64,000 nucleotides of DNA from contig JASUTR010000036.1 of NCBI GenBank assembly GCA_035048495.1, forward strand, positions 248,001-312,000. Direction: 5' to 3'. The notes under the pieces were generated by a model. That model made no database searches. It was not told where the DNA came from and saw nothing but the letters and a program-made list of their open reading frames with translations. How positions within the stretch are numbered: the stretch's first letter is position 1; each line of letters opens with the position of its first letter. Made by a program: the position numbers and the translations under genes. Source of the stretch: Euptelea pleiosperma. Lineage: Eukaryota > Streptophyta > Magnoliopsida > Ranunculales > Eupteleaceae. Positions 47,201 to 58,100 of this stretch are shown piece by piece.

Positions 47201-48739
47201 CCGAATCTTGTTCCAACACATCAAATGTGCTGAAACAATAGTAATACAAGAGTTTGAGTCCAATTACGAGGTCCGGTTGCGAAAAAGTCACAAGTTATTG
47301 TCTTCGGAATGTAACACACAAACTGTGTCCAATTTGAGACGTTGACGCACAGATGGAGCTAACTCTTTTTGCCTGTCCCGAATCTTGTTCCAATACTTCA
47401 AATGTGTTGAACAATAATAATGGAAGAGTTTGAGTAAAATTACGAGGTCTGATTGCGACAAAGTCCCAAGTTATAGGCTTCGGAATGTTACACACTAATT
47501 GAGTCGAATTTGGGACGTTGATGCACGGATGGAGCTAACTTGTTTCGACTGTCCCAAATCTTGTTCCAACACTTCAAATCTGTAGAAACAATAGGAATAG
47601 AAGAGTTTGAGTCCAATTACGAGGTCCGGTTGCGAAAAAGTTACAAGTTATAGGCTTCGGAATGCAACACAGAAACTGAGTCCAATTTGAGACGTTGACG
47701 TACGGATGGAGTAACTTGTTTCGACCGTCCCGAATCTTGTTCCAACACATCAAATGTGTTGAAACAATAGTAATACAAGAGTTTGAGTCCAATTACGAGG
47801 TCCGGTTGCGAAAAAGTCACAAGTTATAGGCTTCGGAATGTAACACACAAACTGAGTCCAATTTGAGACATTGACGAACGGATGGAGCTAACTTGTTTCG
47901 ACTGTCCCGAATCTTGTTCCAGCACTTCAAATGTGTTGAAACAATAGTAATGGAAGAATTCGAGTCTAATTACGAGGTCCAGTTGCGAAAAAGTCACAAG
48001 TTATAGGGTTCGGAACGTAACACACAAACAGAGTACAATTTGAGCCGTTGACGAACGGATGGAGCTAACTTGTTTTGACTGTCCCGAATCTTATTTCAAC
48101 ACTTCAAATGTGTTGAAACAATAGTAATAGAAGAGTTTGAGTCCAATCACGAGGTCCGGTTGCGAAAAAGTCACAAGTTATAGGCTTCGGAATGCAACAC
48201 AGAAACTGAGTCCAATTTGAGACGTTGACGTACGGATGGAGCTAACTTGTTTCGACCGTCCCGAATCTTGTTCCAACACATCAAATGTGTTGAAACAATA
48301 GTAATACAAGAGTTTGAGTCCAATTACGAGGTCCGGTTGCGAAAAAGTCACAAGTTATTGGCTTCGGAATGTAACACACAAACTGTGTCCAATTTGAGAC
48401 GTTGACGCACGGATGGAGCTAACTCTTTTTGCCTATCCCGAATCTTGTTCCAATACTTCAAATGTGTTGAACAATAATAATGGAAGAGTTTGAGTAAAAT
48501 TACGAGGTCTGATTGCGACAAAGTCACAAGTTATAGGCTTCAGAATGTTACACACTAATTGAGTCGAATTTGAGACGTTGATGCACGGATGGAGCTAACT
48601 TGTTTCGACTGTCCCAAATCTTGTTTCAACACTTCAAATCTGTAGAAACAATATTAATAGAAGAGTTTGAGTCCAATTACGAGGTCCGGTTGCGAAAAAG
48701 TCACAAGTTATAGGCTTAGGAATGTAACACACAAACTGA
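38214..48739. repeat. 177-bp satellite array, block 3
   Basis: About 59 monomers of the same family. The marker aactctttttgcc occurs at 39425, 41366, 46301, 47361 and 48421. The steps are 11, 28, 6 and 6 monomers, and the last two are exactly 1060 bp. A 7-monomer repeat (about 1.24 kb) spans roughly 38.2-40.7 kb. The stretch of about 42.4-46.1 kb is more diverged, lacks the marker, and has small deletions (for example near 42465 and 43770). No gene is seen. The last monomer is cut at the LINE 5' end. Confidence 0.95.
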
Positions 48740-49025
48740 AAAGATGAGGTAAACTTTCATCTTCGAAAAAAAGAAGAAAAAGAAGAAAGCTCTCTTCTCT
48801 CTCCTCTTTGTTCTTGGCAACCTTTTCTTTTCTAGCTTTTTTGATCGGATTTTAGATCGGAATCCCAAATCCACTGTTATATCCCTCTTCTTGCTCGGTG
48901 TGTGTTGAACCCATTGCCTAACCTCGAGTCCCGTGGCTTCTTTGGACGGCCAAGGTCGAGGTGAAGGACCTGGATACAGAGCTTTCTCTTGCTGATAGAG
49001 GATCTTGGTGGTATTGGGGTCGGAT

Positions 49026-50360
49026 ATGTCAGACCCTGTGGGGTCTGCACCTATCGTTCCAGCACAATTGGAACATAATCTGGCTGACGGAATGGATGCT
49101 CAGTTAGACAGATCGAAGGAATTTCCCTCCCTGGGTTGCGTTAAGGAGCAATCTACCGGCGAGATGCTGAATCATTCGTGGAAATCCTTGCTTGCTCGAT
49201 CGAATTCGAAAGGTAAGGAGACATCCGATCTCTCTTTCTTTGAACCTTGTGTTATTGATGGTAGAACTGTTGTTAAATGCCCTGTTGAAGTTTTGAATGA
49301 GGGTAGAGCAATATGGGAAGATTACCTTGTTGGCCATATCGTTGGGAAGAAGCTGCCATTCTTCTTGGTCAAAAATGCCCTAGACAAAATGTGGAAACCT
49401 TTGGGGTCCTTGGATGTATCCATGCAAGATAATGGGCTTCTGTATATCAAATTCTCAGCCTCTGGAGATCGAGAGAGGATTCTTGATCAAGGCCCTTGGT
49501 TTATTTCTGGGAGGTTACTGGTGGTCCGTCCATGGCAACCTAATGTAGAATCCATGTTTTCCAAATTTCAATCTCTGCCAATCTGGATCAAACTAATGGA
49601 TTTTCCAAAAATCCTCTGGACTCCCAACGGCATCAGCTATGTGGCAAGCGCAGTGGGAAAGCCGATTTGTTTGGATCTCCCTACTAAGAATCGGAGTAGG
49701 CTGTCCTTTGCTAGGGTCTGTGTGGAAGTTACAGCGGGAACCCAGCTACCGGATACGATCACAGTTGATGTTGAAGGCACCAACACAGATATTTCCGTCG
49801 AGTATTCATGGAAACCCAAACACTGCACTTTCTGTCAAACATTGGGACACAATGATAATGGTTGTCCTTCCCAGAAAAAGAAGATCCGGAAGGAATGGAT
49901 TCCCATCGCTACACCCAAAATAGATGACTCTATTGATAAGGTCTCAGTGGAGAAGGGGAACATTGAACACAGCACCAGCAATGAGCAAACCTGGATTACA
50001 GTGGGCAATGTTAGAACAGAAGACACACCAAGTGTTTGTCCAAAAGCGGATCCGATTTCCAAACCACGTCAAGCAAAATTTCCAGCTCAATCTGCTGACT
50101 TTGACATCAGCAATAGATTTGGCAGTTTGGCCACTCAACCTTTAGATCCGAACCCAGGAGGAACAGTGCAGACTTTTACAACTCCAGGACAATCTGATTT
50201 TAGTAGTAATGAGTTGGAAATACTCAAAAGGAAAGGCAATACCTCCGACTCGATTCTTCGCATTCGCGAAGGTATAGCTGAGATGAAAAGAGGAGCCTTA
50301 GTAGCTACGGATATGGGGATTCCCAAGGGAGATCTGACTCACAAACCCAATATCCAATGA
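49026..50360 (+). CDS. LINE ORF1 protein (DUF4283 plus CCHC zinc knuckle)
   Basis: 444 codons from ATG at 49026 (MSDPVGSAP); the frame also opens upstream to a TTG at 49005, which I do not use. ORF1 proteins of plant LINEs bind the element RNA and are needed for retrotransposition. Residues about 70-245 look like the DUF4283 domain common in these proteins (EDYLVGHIVGKKLPF..., GPWFISGRLLVVRPW). It is followed by a CCHC knuckle C267-x2-C270-x4-H275-x4-C280. The C-terminal part is charged and low in recognisable domains. The stop overlaps the ORF2 start as atga (50357-50360), which suggests termination-reinitiation. The frame is intact, so the copy was probably young when the Athila element inserted. 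Confidence 0.85.
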   Translation: MSDPVGSAPIVPAQLEHNLADGMDAQLDRSKEFPSLGCVKEQSTGEMLNHSWKSLLARSNSKGKETSDLSFFEPCVIDGRTVVKCPVEVLNEGRAIWEDYLVGHIVGKKLPFFLVKNALDKMWKPLGSLDVSMQDNGLLYIKFSASGDRERILDQGPWFISGRLLVVRPWQPNVESMFSKFQSLPIWIKLMDFPKILWTPNGISYVASAVGKPICLDLPTKNRSRLSFARVCVEVTAGTQLPDTITVDVEGTNTDISVEYSWKPKHCTFCQTLGHNDNGCPSQKKKIRKEWIPIATPKIDDSIDKVSVEKGNIEHSTSNEQTWITVGNVRTEDTPSVCPKADPISKPRQAKFPAQSADFDISNRFGSLATQPLDPNPGGTVQTFTTPGQSDFSSNELEILKRKGNTSDSILRIREGIAEMKRGALVATDMGIPKGDLTHKPNIQ

Positions 50361-50583
50361 ATAAGATAGCTGTTTGGAACATTAGGGGCCTGAATGATGT
50401 TCAGAAACAGAGAGAAGTCAAAAGCTTCATCAGACAGAAGAACCTTTCTATTATTGGACTTGTTGAAACTAAAGTGAGAAGTATTCAGCGTAGCAAACTC
50501 CAATCTTGGATTTGCCCAGGGTGGAAACTCGAGGAGAATTATAGCCATGCAATTAATGGCAGAATCTGGCTTATATGGGATCC
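50357..50583 (+). pseudogene. LINE ORF2 N-terminus (AP endonuclease), truncated
   Basis: ATG at 50357, overlapping the ORF1 stop. The 75 codons show the start of an apurinic/apyrimidinic-type endonuclease: AVWNIRGLND with the conserved N, and IIGLVETKV with the metal-binding E. At 50584 the frame runs into the LTR of the Athila element, so the later endonuclease residues, RT and RNase H are missing here. The open frame continues 23 codons into LTR sequence (to 50653), which is not LINE protein. Confidence 0.85.
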
Positions 50584-51913
50584 TGAAAGTAGGATTTTTT
50601 TTCCGTGTCGTTGGATCGGAAACCCTAATCTCAACAATATTTTTGTAATTTGATCCGATTATCCTGCAAAATTGATAGATTTGTATAGGGATTCGTGTCG
50701 GATGTCGATCCGCACTCTGGATTAGTCGGGTTAGCACAAATGAGAATATTGAATAACGAAAATTGCTAGAAATGATGATGGGATGAGAATGGTGGTTTAG
50801 GATCTTTAAAACATGGTTTGTGATTTTTTTAAAAAGAGACTTTTATACTAACAATAAGAACACGAAAATAAAGACAAGTTCCATTAATTCATTAATCCGA
50901 AAGTTATTACAATATTTGAATCAAAATAAGCAATAAAAACTAAACTAGAAAGCTAATAAAGAAAGTGATAGAGAAAAAAAAACAAGAGAGAGAGATGAAG
51001 AATGGCTAGAGATAGAGAGAAAGTATAAGGGAGAGAGAGAAGTAGAGAGAACAAGGGTTTGAGATAGAGAAAAACATAGTGGAGAGAGAAAGTGAGAAGA
51101 GAGAGAATCTTACCAACTTACTAATGGGAGAGGATGAGTAGCAAATAGGTAGGCCATAATCGTGAGCCCGACTACACCATGCTTGATGGCAATGAGTAGA
51201 GATCGCCGGAGATCTTGGCACTAGTGGGTGGAGTTGATGGAGAGCATGTACGCTGGAGATGTGGTAGGTGGCCGTGATGGAGAAAAGTGGGGTGACGGCT
51301 GGTGTTGCTGGGAAGACAGCAACGTTTGGAGCTTTGAGATGGTGGTGCGTTGTTGCTTAAAGAGACCGTGAGACTCACGATTTCAGGTCTGCCCGGAGTG
51401 GTGATTCATTGCAGCCACGGAAAGGTTGATCACCGGTGTGTTGCAGGGAAGCTTGATGGAGAAGAACATGGTGAGTTGTGGAACGTGGGAGGCGGCTGGG
51501 TGTGACTGTTGCTGGCCGTTGAGGCTTTGAGGGGCAGCACGACGTGGTGGCTCTCCTATTGAGGACGGCTCGGGGTGCTTGGTGGAGGCGCACTAGTCCG
51601 GTTGCTTGCTCTTGAGAGGGAGATATTGGATGAGGAGAGAGATGGGGGCAGCGTGCATTCAGAGGTGTGGTGAGGGTGGCTGGAATGCAAGGGGCATGGA
51701 AGGGAGAATACGGCTATGGGAGAGCAAGGGGGTTGACGTGTTGCAGGTTGCAGGCGGTGGAAGAAGAGGGGCGGTGTTGCTGTTTGCAACACCAGAAACG
51801 GTGTGTGCAGCAGCGTGGAAGTGGTGTAGTTGGTGGTGCGGCAAGAGGCGAATGGCAGGGCGGAGAAGGAGAAGTGGAGCAGGTTCGTGCGCGGTGCTCG
51901 CAGCTGTTGCTGG

Positions 51914-51938
51914 CCGGAGTTGCAGGCTGCAACTCCGG
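51914..51938 (-). other. R/U5 hairpin of the autonomous LTR
   Basis: ccggagttgca / tgcaactccgg form an 11-bp perfect stem with a 3-nt loop. It is the counterpart of the array LTR hairpin at 11330-11351; the upper stem sequence differs. Confidence 0.5.
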
Positions 51939-52097
51939 TAGAAGACGCGAAGAAGATGACGAAGAAGAAGAACGAAAAGAAGAAAAAGAAGGAGAAGGAA
52001 GAGAGGAAAAGGTCGGGAATGGTTATCGGGGAGGAGAGAAGGAGATGGGAGAGGGATTAGGGTTCGAACGAACCCTTCTCCTTCCTCTTATAAAGCT

Positions 52098-52123
52098 CCC
52101 TATTTCCATTAATGGAAATAGGG
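52098..52123 (-). other. 26-bp perfect palindrome beside the TATA-like box
   Basis: ccctatttccatt followed by its exact complement. The array LTRs have an imperfect version near 11149-11172. Confidence 0.5.
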
Positions 52124-52151
52124 TATTTTTTAAATAAAAAAAATATTTTTT

Positions 52152-52224
<73 letters not shown>

Positions 52225-52476
52225 TAAAATGCCACTTTTCTATGGGGAATCTCCCCAATTAGTGGACCCCCCCATTTAATTAAAATTATTTTTGAAATTC
52301 GCGGGGTCCACTAACTGGTCGGACAGCGGGTCGATGCTGATGGGCCCGGCTACTGGCCCACATGGACTGATGATGTCCATCGTCTCACAAGATGATGTGA
52401 CGGGCATTCTGAAGGCGATCGGATGGATGGTGACTTGATTGGGACTCAGATTGGTAGATCGACGGATCTAGAGAGA

Positions 52477-52527
52477 TCCAACGGTCCGATTGAAGATCCA
52501 ACGGTCCGATGGAAGATCCAACGGTCA
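52477..52527 (-). promoter_or_regulatory. three MSA-like motifs in the autonomous LTR
   Basis: TCCAACGGTCC at 52477-52487 and 52497-52507, and TCCAACGGTCA (exact MSA consensus) at 52517-52527. The 20-bp phasing matches the array LTRs. Confidence 0.5.
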
Positions 52528-52813
52528 GAAAGCTAAGGGAGATGAGATAGAGCCGATGGGCAGGAGTTCTGGGGTTAGGTCAGTAGATTCGAGGACCGAG
52601 AGATGAAGAGAGAGAGAGAATAAGGAGAGATGAGAGAAAAAGTATCAAAAAAAATGGAAAAAAGCACTGGCGGAGGGTCTGGAACCCTGTTCTTCACTGT
52701 GACCATCCTCACGCTTCTCCAGTAGAGTCGACTATCATTCTTTGCTGACTCATGTGGCTTTAAACGCTTTGGTCCGTCTCTTGGTCATTGGCTCTCCGGC
52801 TCTCTTCGTTCTT

Positions 52814-52926
52814 TGGGCCGACTTTATGGTCCTCTTATTCAGCCCATATTTGGCCCATATCTTCTAGTCATAGCATGTGGGCTCTTTAAGCTTTGATAAT
52901 GGGCTTTCATGATCGATTTGGGCCCA
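52814..52926 (-). promoter_or_regulatory. site II (TGGGCY) cluster in the autonomous LTR
   Basis: TGGGCY motifs on either strand at 52814, 52841, 52852, 52878, 52900 and 52919 (TGGGCCCA), in the same order as in the array LTRs. Confidence 0.5.
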
Positions 52927-53187
52927 CAAGTCTTGAGAATCGTCCCATCGGGTTTCCTGCGACAGAAGAAGCGCGTAATGAGACTTTATCAGAACGGCTT
53001 AATATCTAGACTTCCGAAAATGTGTTTAATGCATGCAAATATACCATTTCGTCCAGAAAAGTGTGTTCTACGCAACAGAAGAGACTCTTACGTAGAAAAG
53101 TAGGTAAATAGAGTATTTTACGTAGGAGAATGCAATAACGCTAAAAGGATAATTGCTTAAAATAAACACTTTTGAGCGAATATCACA

Positions 53188-53197
53188 ACCCCCAACC
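53188..53197 (-). other. polypurine tract of the autonomous element
   Basis: ggttgggggt on the minus strand, 2 nt before the 3' LTR. Confidence 0.7.
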
Positions 53198-54150
53198 AGC
53201 ATATTGCCAATCCTTGGCAATTAGTGCGAAATAAATGAGCTTAAAAGGGCTCTGCACATGCTACACACTTTTTCATATTAGCTCCGGGAAAACACCGTTC
53301 GTCAAATCATTGAATTGATGCAAAAATAGTTACGTGCTAGCGAAGAGTTGGAGAGTCTTGGCAAGACTACAGACTGATAATCATGACCCAGAATAGTCAG
53401 ACTCTGCGTGTGTGTGTGCTCAACATTCTCATCATCCGACAGTAAAGATTTTCAGATCACCTCTAAGTTTTTATGCCTTGACCTCAAATCTCACATGTTT
53501 AGCACTCAGAATAGAATCACACAAGAAGGGTTTTCTTCTTTTCTCTCAATTTATATGTGAGGAGATGTGTTGATATATGAAAGCAAAGATCTCACATATG
53601 TATTATTTGAAGGAAGGACATCCTTAACAGAAGAAGATCTCATGATTGGAATACCACTTCACTCGGGAACGTCAGATCAAACTCTATAGCTTCTCTTTCT
53701 CCAATCTCCACATTTTATGATCGTGCTATCCTAGAATCAAGTAGGACTTTCCTGGGTTGTAATGAGGCTTAGGTCAGGTGTAGAGAGATAAAGGAATACA
53801 GGATTTCAAAGATCTTGAGAGGATATTGCCATTTTCTTGAATTTTTCCTGCGACGTAACACCATTATCTGGTTTTTTTTTCCTTTTTTCGTATTTTTCTC
53901 TTTTTCTTGATATTTCTGAGACTGCTCAATTTCTTTTCAGCTCTTCTTCATACTTTCTTTCTATATTTTGTTTTTGGCTTGAACCACTTTCTTTTCCTTT
54001 TGATTCTTCTTCTTTATTTTTCTTTTTCACGGTACACCCACATCAGTTATTCTTTTGTCCATCTCAAAATAAGGGTAGCCAGTCATGTTTCGTAGCTGGA
54101 CTGGATTTTAGGTTGATGGGTTTGCAAGTAAAAGGCTTTTATAGAAAGGT

Positions 54151-54459
54151 TCAAGGGGCTTCTAGTGAAGTATAATTCAGGTGAGTAAAAAGGCTGAATG
54201 GTTCAGAAAAATGGCCTAAATCATTTTCTAGGGTTTGCACTATCATGTATACTGTCTTGACTGGATACAGAGAAGGTTCTGTCGTAGTAATCCAATGTTG
54301 ATGTCGTTCCGAGTTCCATGATCGAAGCAAAAGATAATGAGATCTCTCAACGAATATTGCGGGCATGAAGAATAGTGAGTCATCTTGTGACTCAGGATTA
54401 TTGTATAACTCTCCGAAATGATTAAAGGCTCGAAAGCTTACTGGGTTAGGTCTCCACAA
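54151..54459 (-). other. conserved small open frame (doubtful gene)
   Basis: 102 codons without an early ATG, homologous to 17249-17506 in the array. A one-T difference near the end extends it here. No recognised family. Confidence 0.25.
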
Positions 54460-54723
54460 TTCTTCTCACAGGATCTCTAGAATTTCCAAACTTAGGATGA
54501 CTCTGATGTTGATAGTGTACAATTGTGCCGAATCTGATTTTTTCTAAGTTTTCAAACCTGCTGTAGTCACACTTGACTTGACTCAACGCTAACTTTAAAC
54601 AAAAATTGACATCCTCAATACTGACTTAACGGAGGTTTTCAGCTAATCAAAGTCAGGGTATTTGACACATTTTTGAAATTCTAGAAAACTTTTGGAGAAC
54701 ATCGGAAATCACCCCAAAAACAA

Positions 54724-54776
<53 letters not shown>

Positions 54777-55081
54777 CAAAATGAAGACATGAGTTTTGGT
54801 AAATACCCCACCCCCAACCAAAATACAGCACCGTCCTCGGTGCTCATGACCGGGACATAAAATGATAACAAATCAATGATGATGATGCAAAGATTCAGGA
54901 AGGATGTTACCAAGTCGGCAGAAACTCGACAGTGTGTGGTACCTGATGATCGGAAGAATGATTGTACCTGCATTTCCAGAGATATAACAGTAATAACAAA
55001 TGCATGAGACTCATGTACTCTAGGAATACCGGAATTGCCTTTCCGAAAGCGCTAAGTTTTACGTCTTCAGCCAGACATGAC

Positions 55082-55100
55082 GGGGGTGACAGGCACCCCC
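55082..55100 (-). other. post-stop hairpin, autonomous copy
   Basis: gggggtg / caccccc form a 7-bp stem with a 5-nt loop. It covaries with the array hairpin at 16621-16641. Confidence 0.5.
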
Positions 55101-55134
55101 AACCAAGTTGGAGCACAGGAGACTGAGTAGATCA

Positions 55135-58100
55135 TCAGTCGACATAGGTAGGATCGATGAGATCGATCTCAAAAGTCTGAATGAACAATACGTCAAGTTC
55201 ATGGAACTGTTTTAGACGCTGCCCATTGACCTGAAAAGAGGAGTGATCCTTGGGATCCTCAATAGTGATTGCCCCAAAGGGTGTGACTGCGGTGACCGTA
55301 TACGGACCGGTCCACCTAGATTTCAGTTTCCCAGGGAAGAGATGAAGACGAGAATTATAAAGAAGGACCTTCTGTCCTGGATGGAACTCTTTCCTGAGGA
55401 TGCTCTTGTCATGTATCCACTTCATTTTGGCTTTGTAATTCTTGGACAAGTTGTAGGCATCATTTCTGAGTTCTTCTAACTCATTCATTTGAAGTTTTCG
55501 CTCTTCCCCTGCAGATTCGAGGTCGAAGTTGAGTTTCTTAATGGCCCATAGGGCACGATGTTCAATCTCTACCGGTAGATGACAAGGTTTCCCAAAGACC
55601 AGACGATAGGGAGACATATTGAGTGGGGTCTTGTAGGCGGTTCTGTATGCCCATAAAGCATCAGTGAGACGAGTAGACCAGTCTTTACGTGTGGTATTGA
55701 CTGTCTTCTCCAAGATCTGCTTGATCTGACGATTAGAAACCTCCACTTGACCACTAGTTTGCGGATGATAAGCTAGGGCAACCTTGTGGGTTACCCCATA
55801 CTTTTTCATTAATTTCTCGAATATCCTATTGCAGAAATGGGTGCCCCCATCACTAATGATGGCCTTAGGGGCACCGAATCTGGCGAAGATGAACTCCTTT
55901 AGGAATTTGACTACCACTTTGTGGTCATTGGTCTTGGTGGGAATGGCTTCTATCCATTTGGATACATAGTCTACCGCAAGGAGAATGTACTCAAAACCAT
56001 AGGAAATGGGAAAGGGGCCCATGAAGTCGATGCCCCAAATGTCAAATATTTCATCGACTTGGATGGGAGTGAGGGGCATCATGTTCCTCTGGGAGATGCG
56101 GCCTAGATGCTGACAATTAGGACAGGTTTTGCTGTAGATGTGGGCATCTTTAAATAATGTGGGCCAGTAGAATCCGCATTGCAGCACTTTTTCTGCAGTC
56201 TTCTTAGTGCTGAAATGACCACCACAAGGTTGGTCATGGCACGAGGATAAGATATTGAGTTGGTCCGACTCAGGGACACAGAGACGAATGATCTGGTCAG
56301 GACAGTATTTATACAAATAAGGATCATCCCAAGAGTAGTACTTAACTCTTGCTAGGAATTGGCTTTTGTCCTGTTTTGACCAGTGTGACGGCATTTCTTC
56401 GGTGACAAGGTAGTTGACAATGTCAGCATACCAAGGATTAACAGAGATGGCGAACAGTTGTTCGTCTGGAAAGGTTTCAGGGATGGGCTGGGTGTCGAAG
56501 GATGACTCTAAAGTCAGTCTAGACAAGTGATCAGCCACTACATTCTCAGTTCCTTTCTTATCCTTAATCTCGAGGTCGAATTCCTGCAGTAAGAGAATCC
56601 ATCGAATTAATCGAGGTTTGGTTTCCTTTTTCGACATGAGATAACGAAGGGCTGCATGATCAGTGTACACAACCACCTTAGTGGCTAAGAGGTACTGACG
56701 GAATTTATCAAGGGCGAAGACTACCGCCAGGAGTTCTTTCTCAGTGGTGGAGTAATTCATTTGGGCAGAGTTAAGAGTTTTGCTCGCATAGTAGATCACG
56801 TGTGACCTTTTGTCAACTCTCTGCCCTAGAACAGCGCCTAACGCGTAATCAGAAGCATCGCACATTACCTCGAAAGGTAGAGTCCAATCCGGGGGACGGA
56901 TAATGGGCGCAGTAGTGAGCTCAGATTTGAGACGCTCAAATGCCTTGACACAGTCAGCATTAAAGTCGAAAGGACTATCTTTAGCTAGAAGATGGGACAG
57001 AGGTCGAGCGATTTGAGAGAAGTCCTTGATGAATCGCCTATAGAATCCTCCGTGTCCCAAAAAGGAACGGATGTCACGTACGGACTTAGGAATGGGCAAG
57101 GTCGAGATGATATCGATTTTAGCTTTGTCGACCTCAATGCCCTGATGGGAAATGACATGTCCCAGAACTATGCCTTTCTTCACCATGAAGTGGCATTTCT
57201 CCCAATTGAGGACAAGTCTCTTGTCCTGACAGCGTTGAAGTACCAGCCCTAGATGGTTCAGACAGTCATCAAAGGATGACCCAAAAACTGAGAAGTCGTC
57301 CATAAAGACTTCGAGGAATTTTTCCACCATGTCAGAGAATATACTCATCATACACCTTTGAAAGGTTGCGGGTGCATTGCAGAGGCCAAAGGGCATGCGC
57401 TTGTAGGCAAAAGTGCCAAAGGGACAAGTGAAGGTTGTCTTCTCGTGATCCTCAGGGGCGATTGGTATTTGATTATACCCTGAGTAACCATCGAGGAAGC
57501 AGTAATAGGAGTGACCTGCTAATCTCTCCAACATTTGGTCTATGAAGGGTAAAGGAAAATGGTCCTTCCTCGTGTTGGTGTTGAGTCGTCGGTAATCGAT
57601 GCAGACTCTCCACCCTTTCTTCAGGCGCTGGGTTACCATTTCTTTGTTCTCATTTTCCACAACTGTGAATCCTGCCTTTTTAGGGACGACATGAATAGGA
57701 CTCACCCATTTGCTATCGGAGATGGGGTAAATGATACCCGCATCTAACAGTTTAAGGACCTCGTCCCGGACTACATCCTTCAAGACGGGGTTCAACCTCC
57801 TCTGGTGTTCTCGAGAGGTTTTGGATTCATCCTCGAGATAGATGTGATGTTGGCACACCGAGGGGTCTATGCCACGAATATCATCTATAGTCCAACCTAT
57901 CGCAGATTTGTGCTCGTTGAGCAGCTCAAGAAGTTTTTTACGTTCACTCTCAGACAAAGCGGAAGCAATAATGACAGGGTAGGTTTCCTTAGGACCAAGA
58001 TAGGCATAGGAAAGATCTGTGGGAAGAGGCTTAAGCTCCAATATTGGAGCAGATGGAGTAGAAATAGGTGTCACAGAAGACACGGATTGAAGAGGTTTGA

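Larger units (their letters stand above)
48740..50583 (+). mobile_element. LINE, 5' portion, cut by the Athila element
   Basis: Starts where the satellite breaks (acacaaactga|aaag, boundary 48739/48740). It has a 5' UTR (48740-49025, C/T- and A/G-rich), complete ORF1 and the first 75 codons of ORF2. It is interrupted at 50584 by the minus-strand Athila LTR. The rest of ORF2, the poly(A) tail and the right target-site duplication should lie beyond the other end of the Athila element, outside the window. Confidence 0.88.
50584..53185 (-). repeat. 3' LTR of the autonomous Athila element
   Basis: 2602 bp. Read on the minus strand it begins TGATATTCGCTC and ends CTACTTTCA. Its ends and U3 are clearly homologous to the LTRs of the array. 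It carries the TGGGCY cluster, MSA triplet, 68-nt poly(A) tract, a 26-bp perfect palindrome (52098-52123), a TATA-like ctttataag (52087-52095) and an R/U5 hairpin (51914-51938). Much of the later R/U5 sequence differs from the non-autonomous LTR. Confidence 0.92.
53186..55134 (-). other. 3' noncoding region of the autonomous element
   Basis: 1.95 kb between the gag-pol stop and the 3' LTR. It has the same layout as in the array: a hairpin and PPT-like motif after the stop (55082-55104), a second PPT-like motif (54810-54819), a long T run (54726-54774), the shared small open frame (54151-54459), a conserved TATAAAAG and the terminal PPT. No env-like ORF is seen. Confidence 0.8.

Noticed and set aside
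50339..50737. 132-codon minus-strand frame across the LINE/LTR junction
   Set aside because: Opposite LINE ORF2 and spans an insertion breakpoint.
51006..51972. Short frames on both strands of the autonomous LTR
   Set aside because: Duplicated with the LTR at 63031-63997, low complexity, no domain.
53837..54175. 112-codon plus-strand Phe/Ser/Leu-rich frame in the autonomous 3' region as a possible env or membrane protein
   Set aside because: It is antisense to the element and comes from the A/G-rich stretch; the hydrophobic look is composition.
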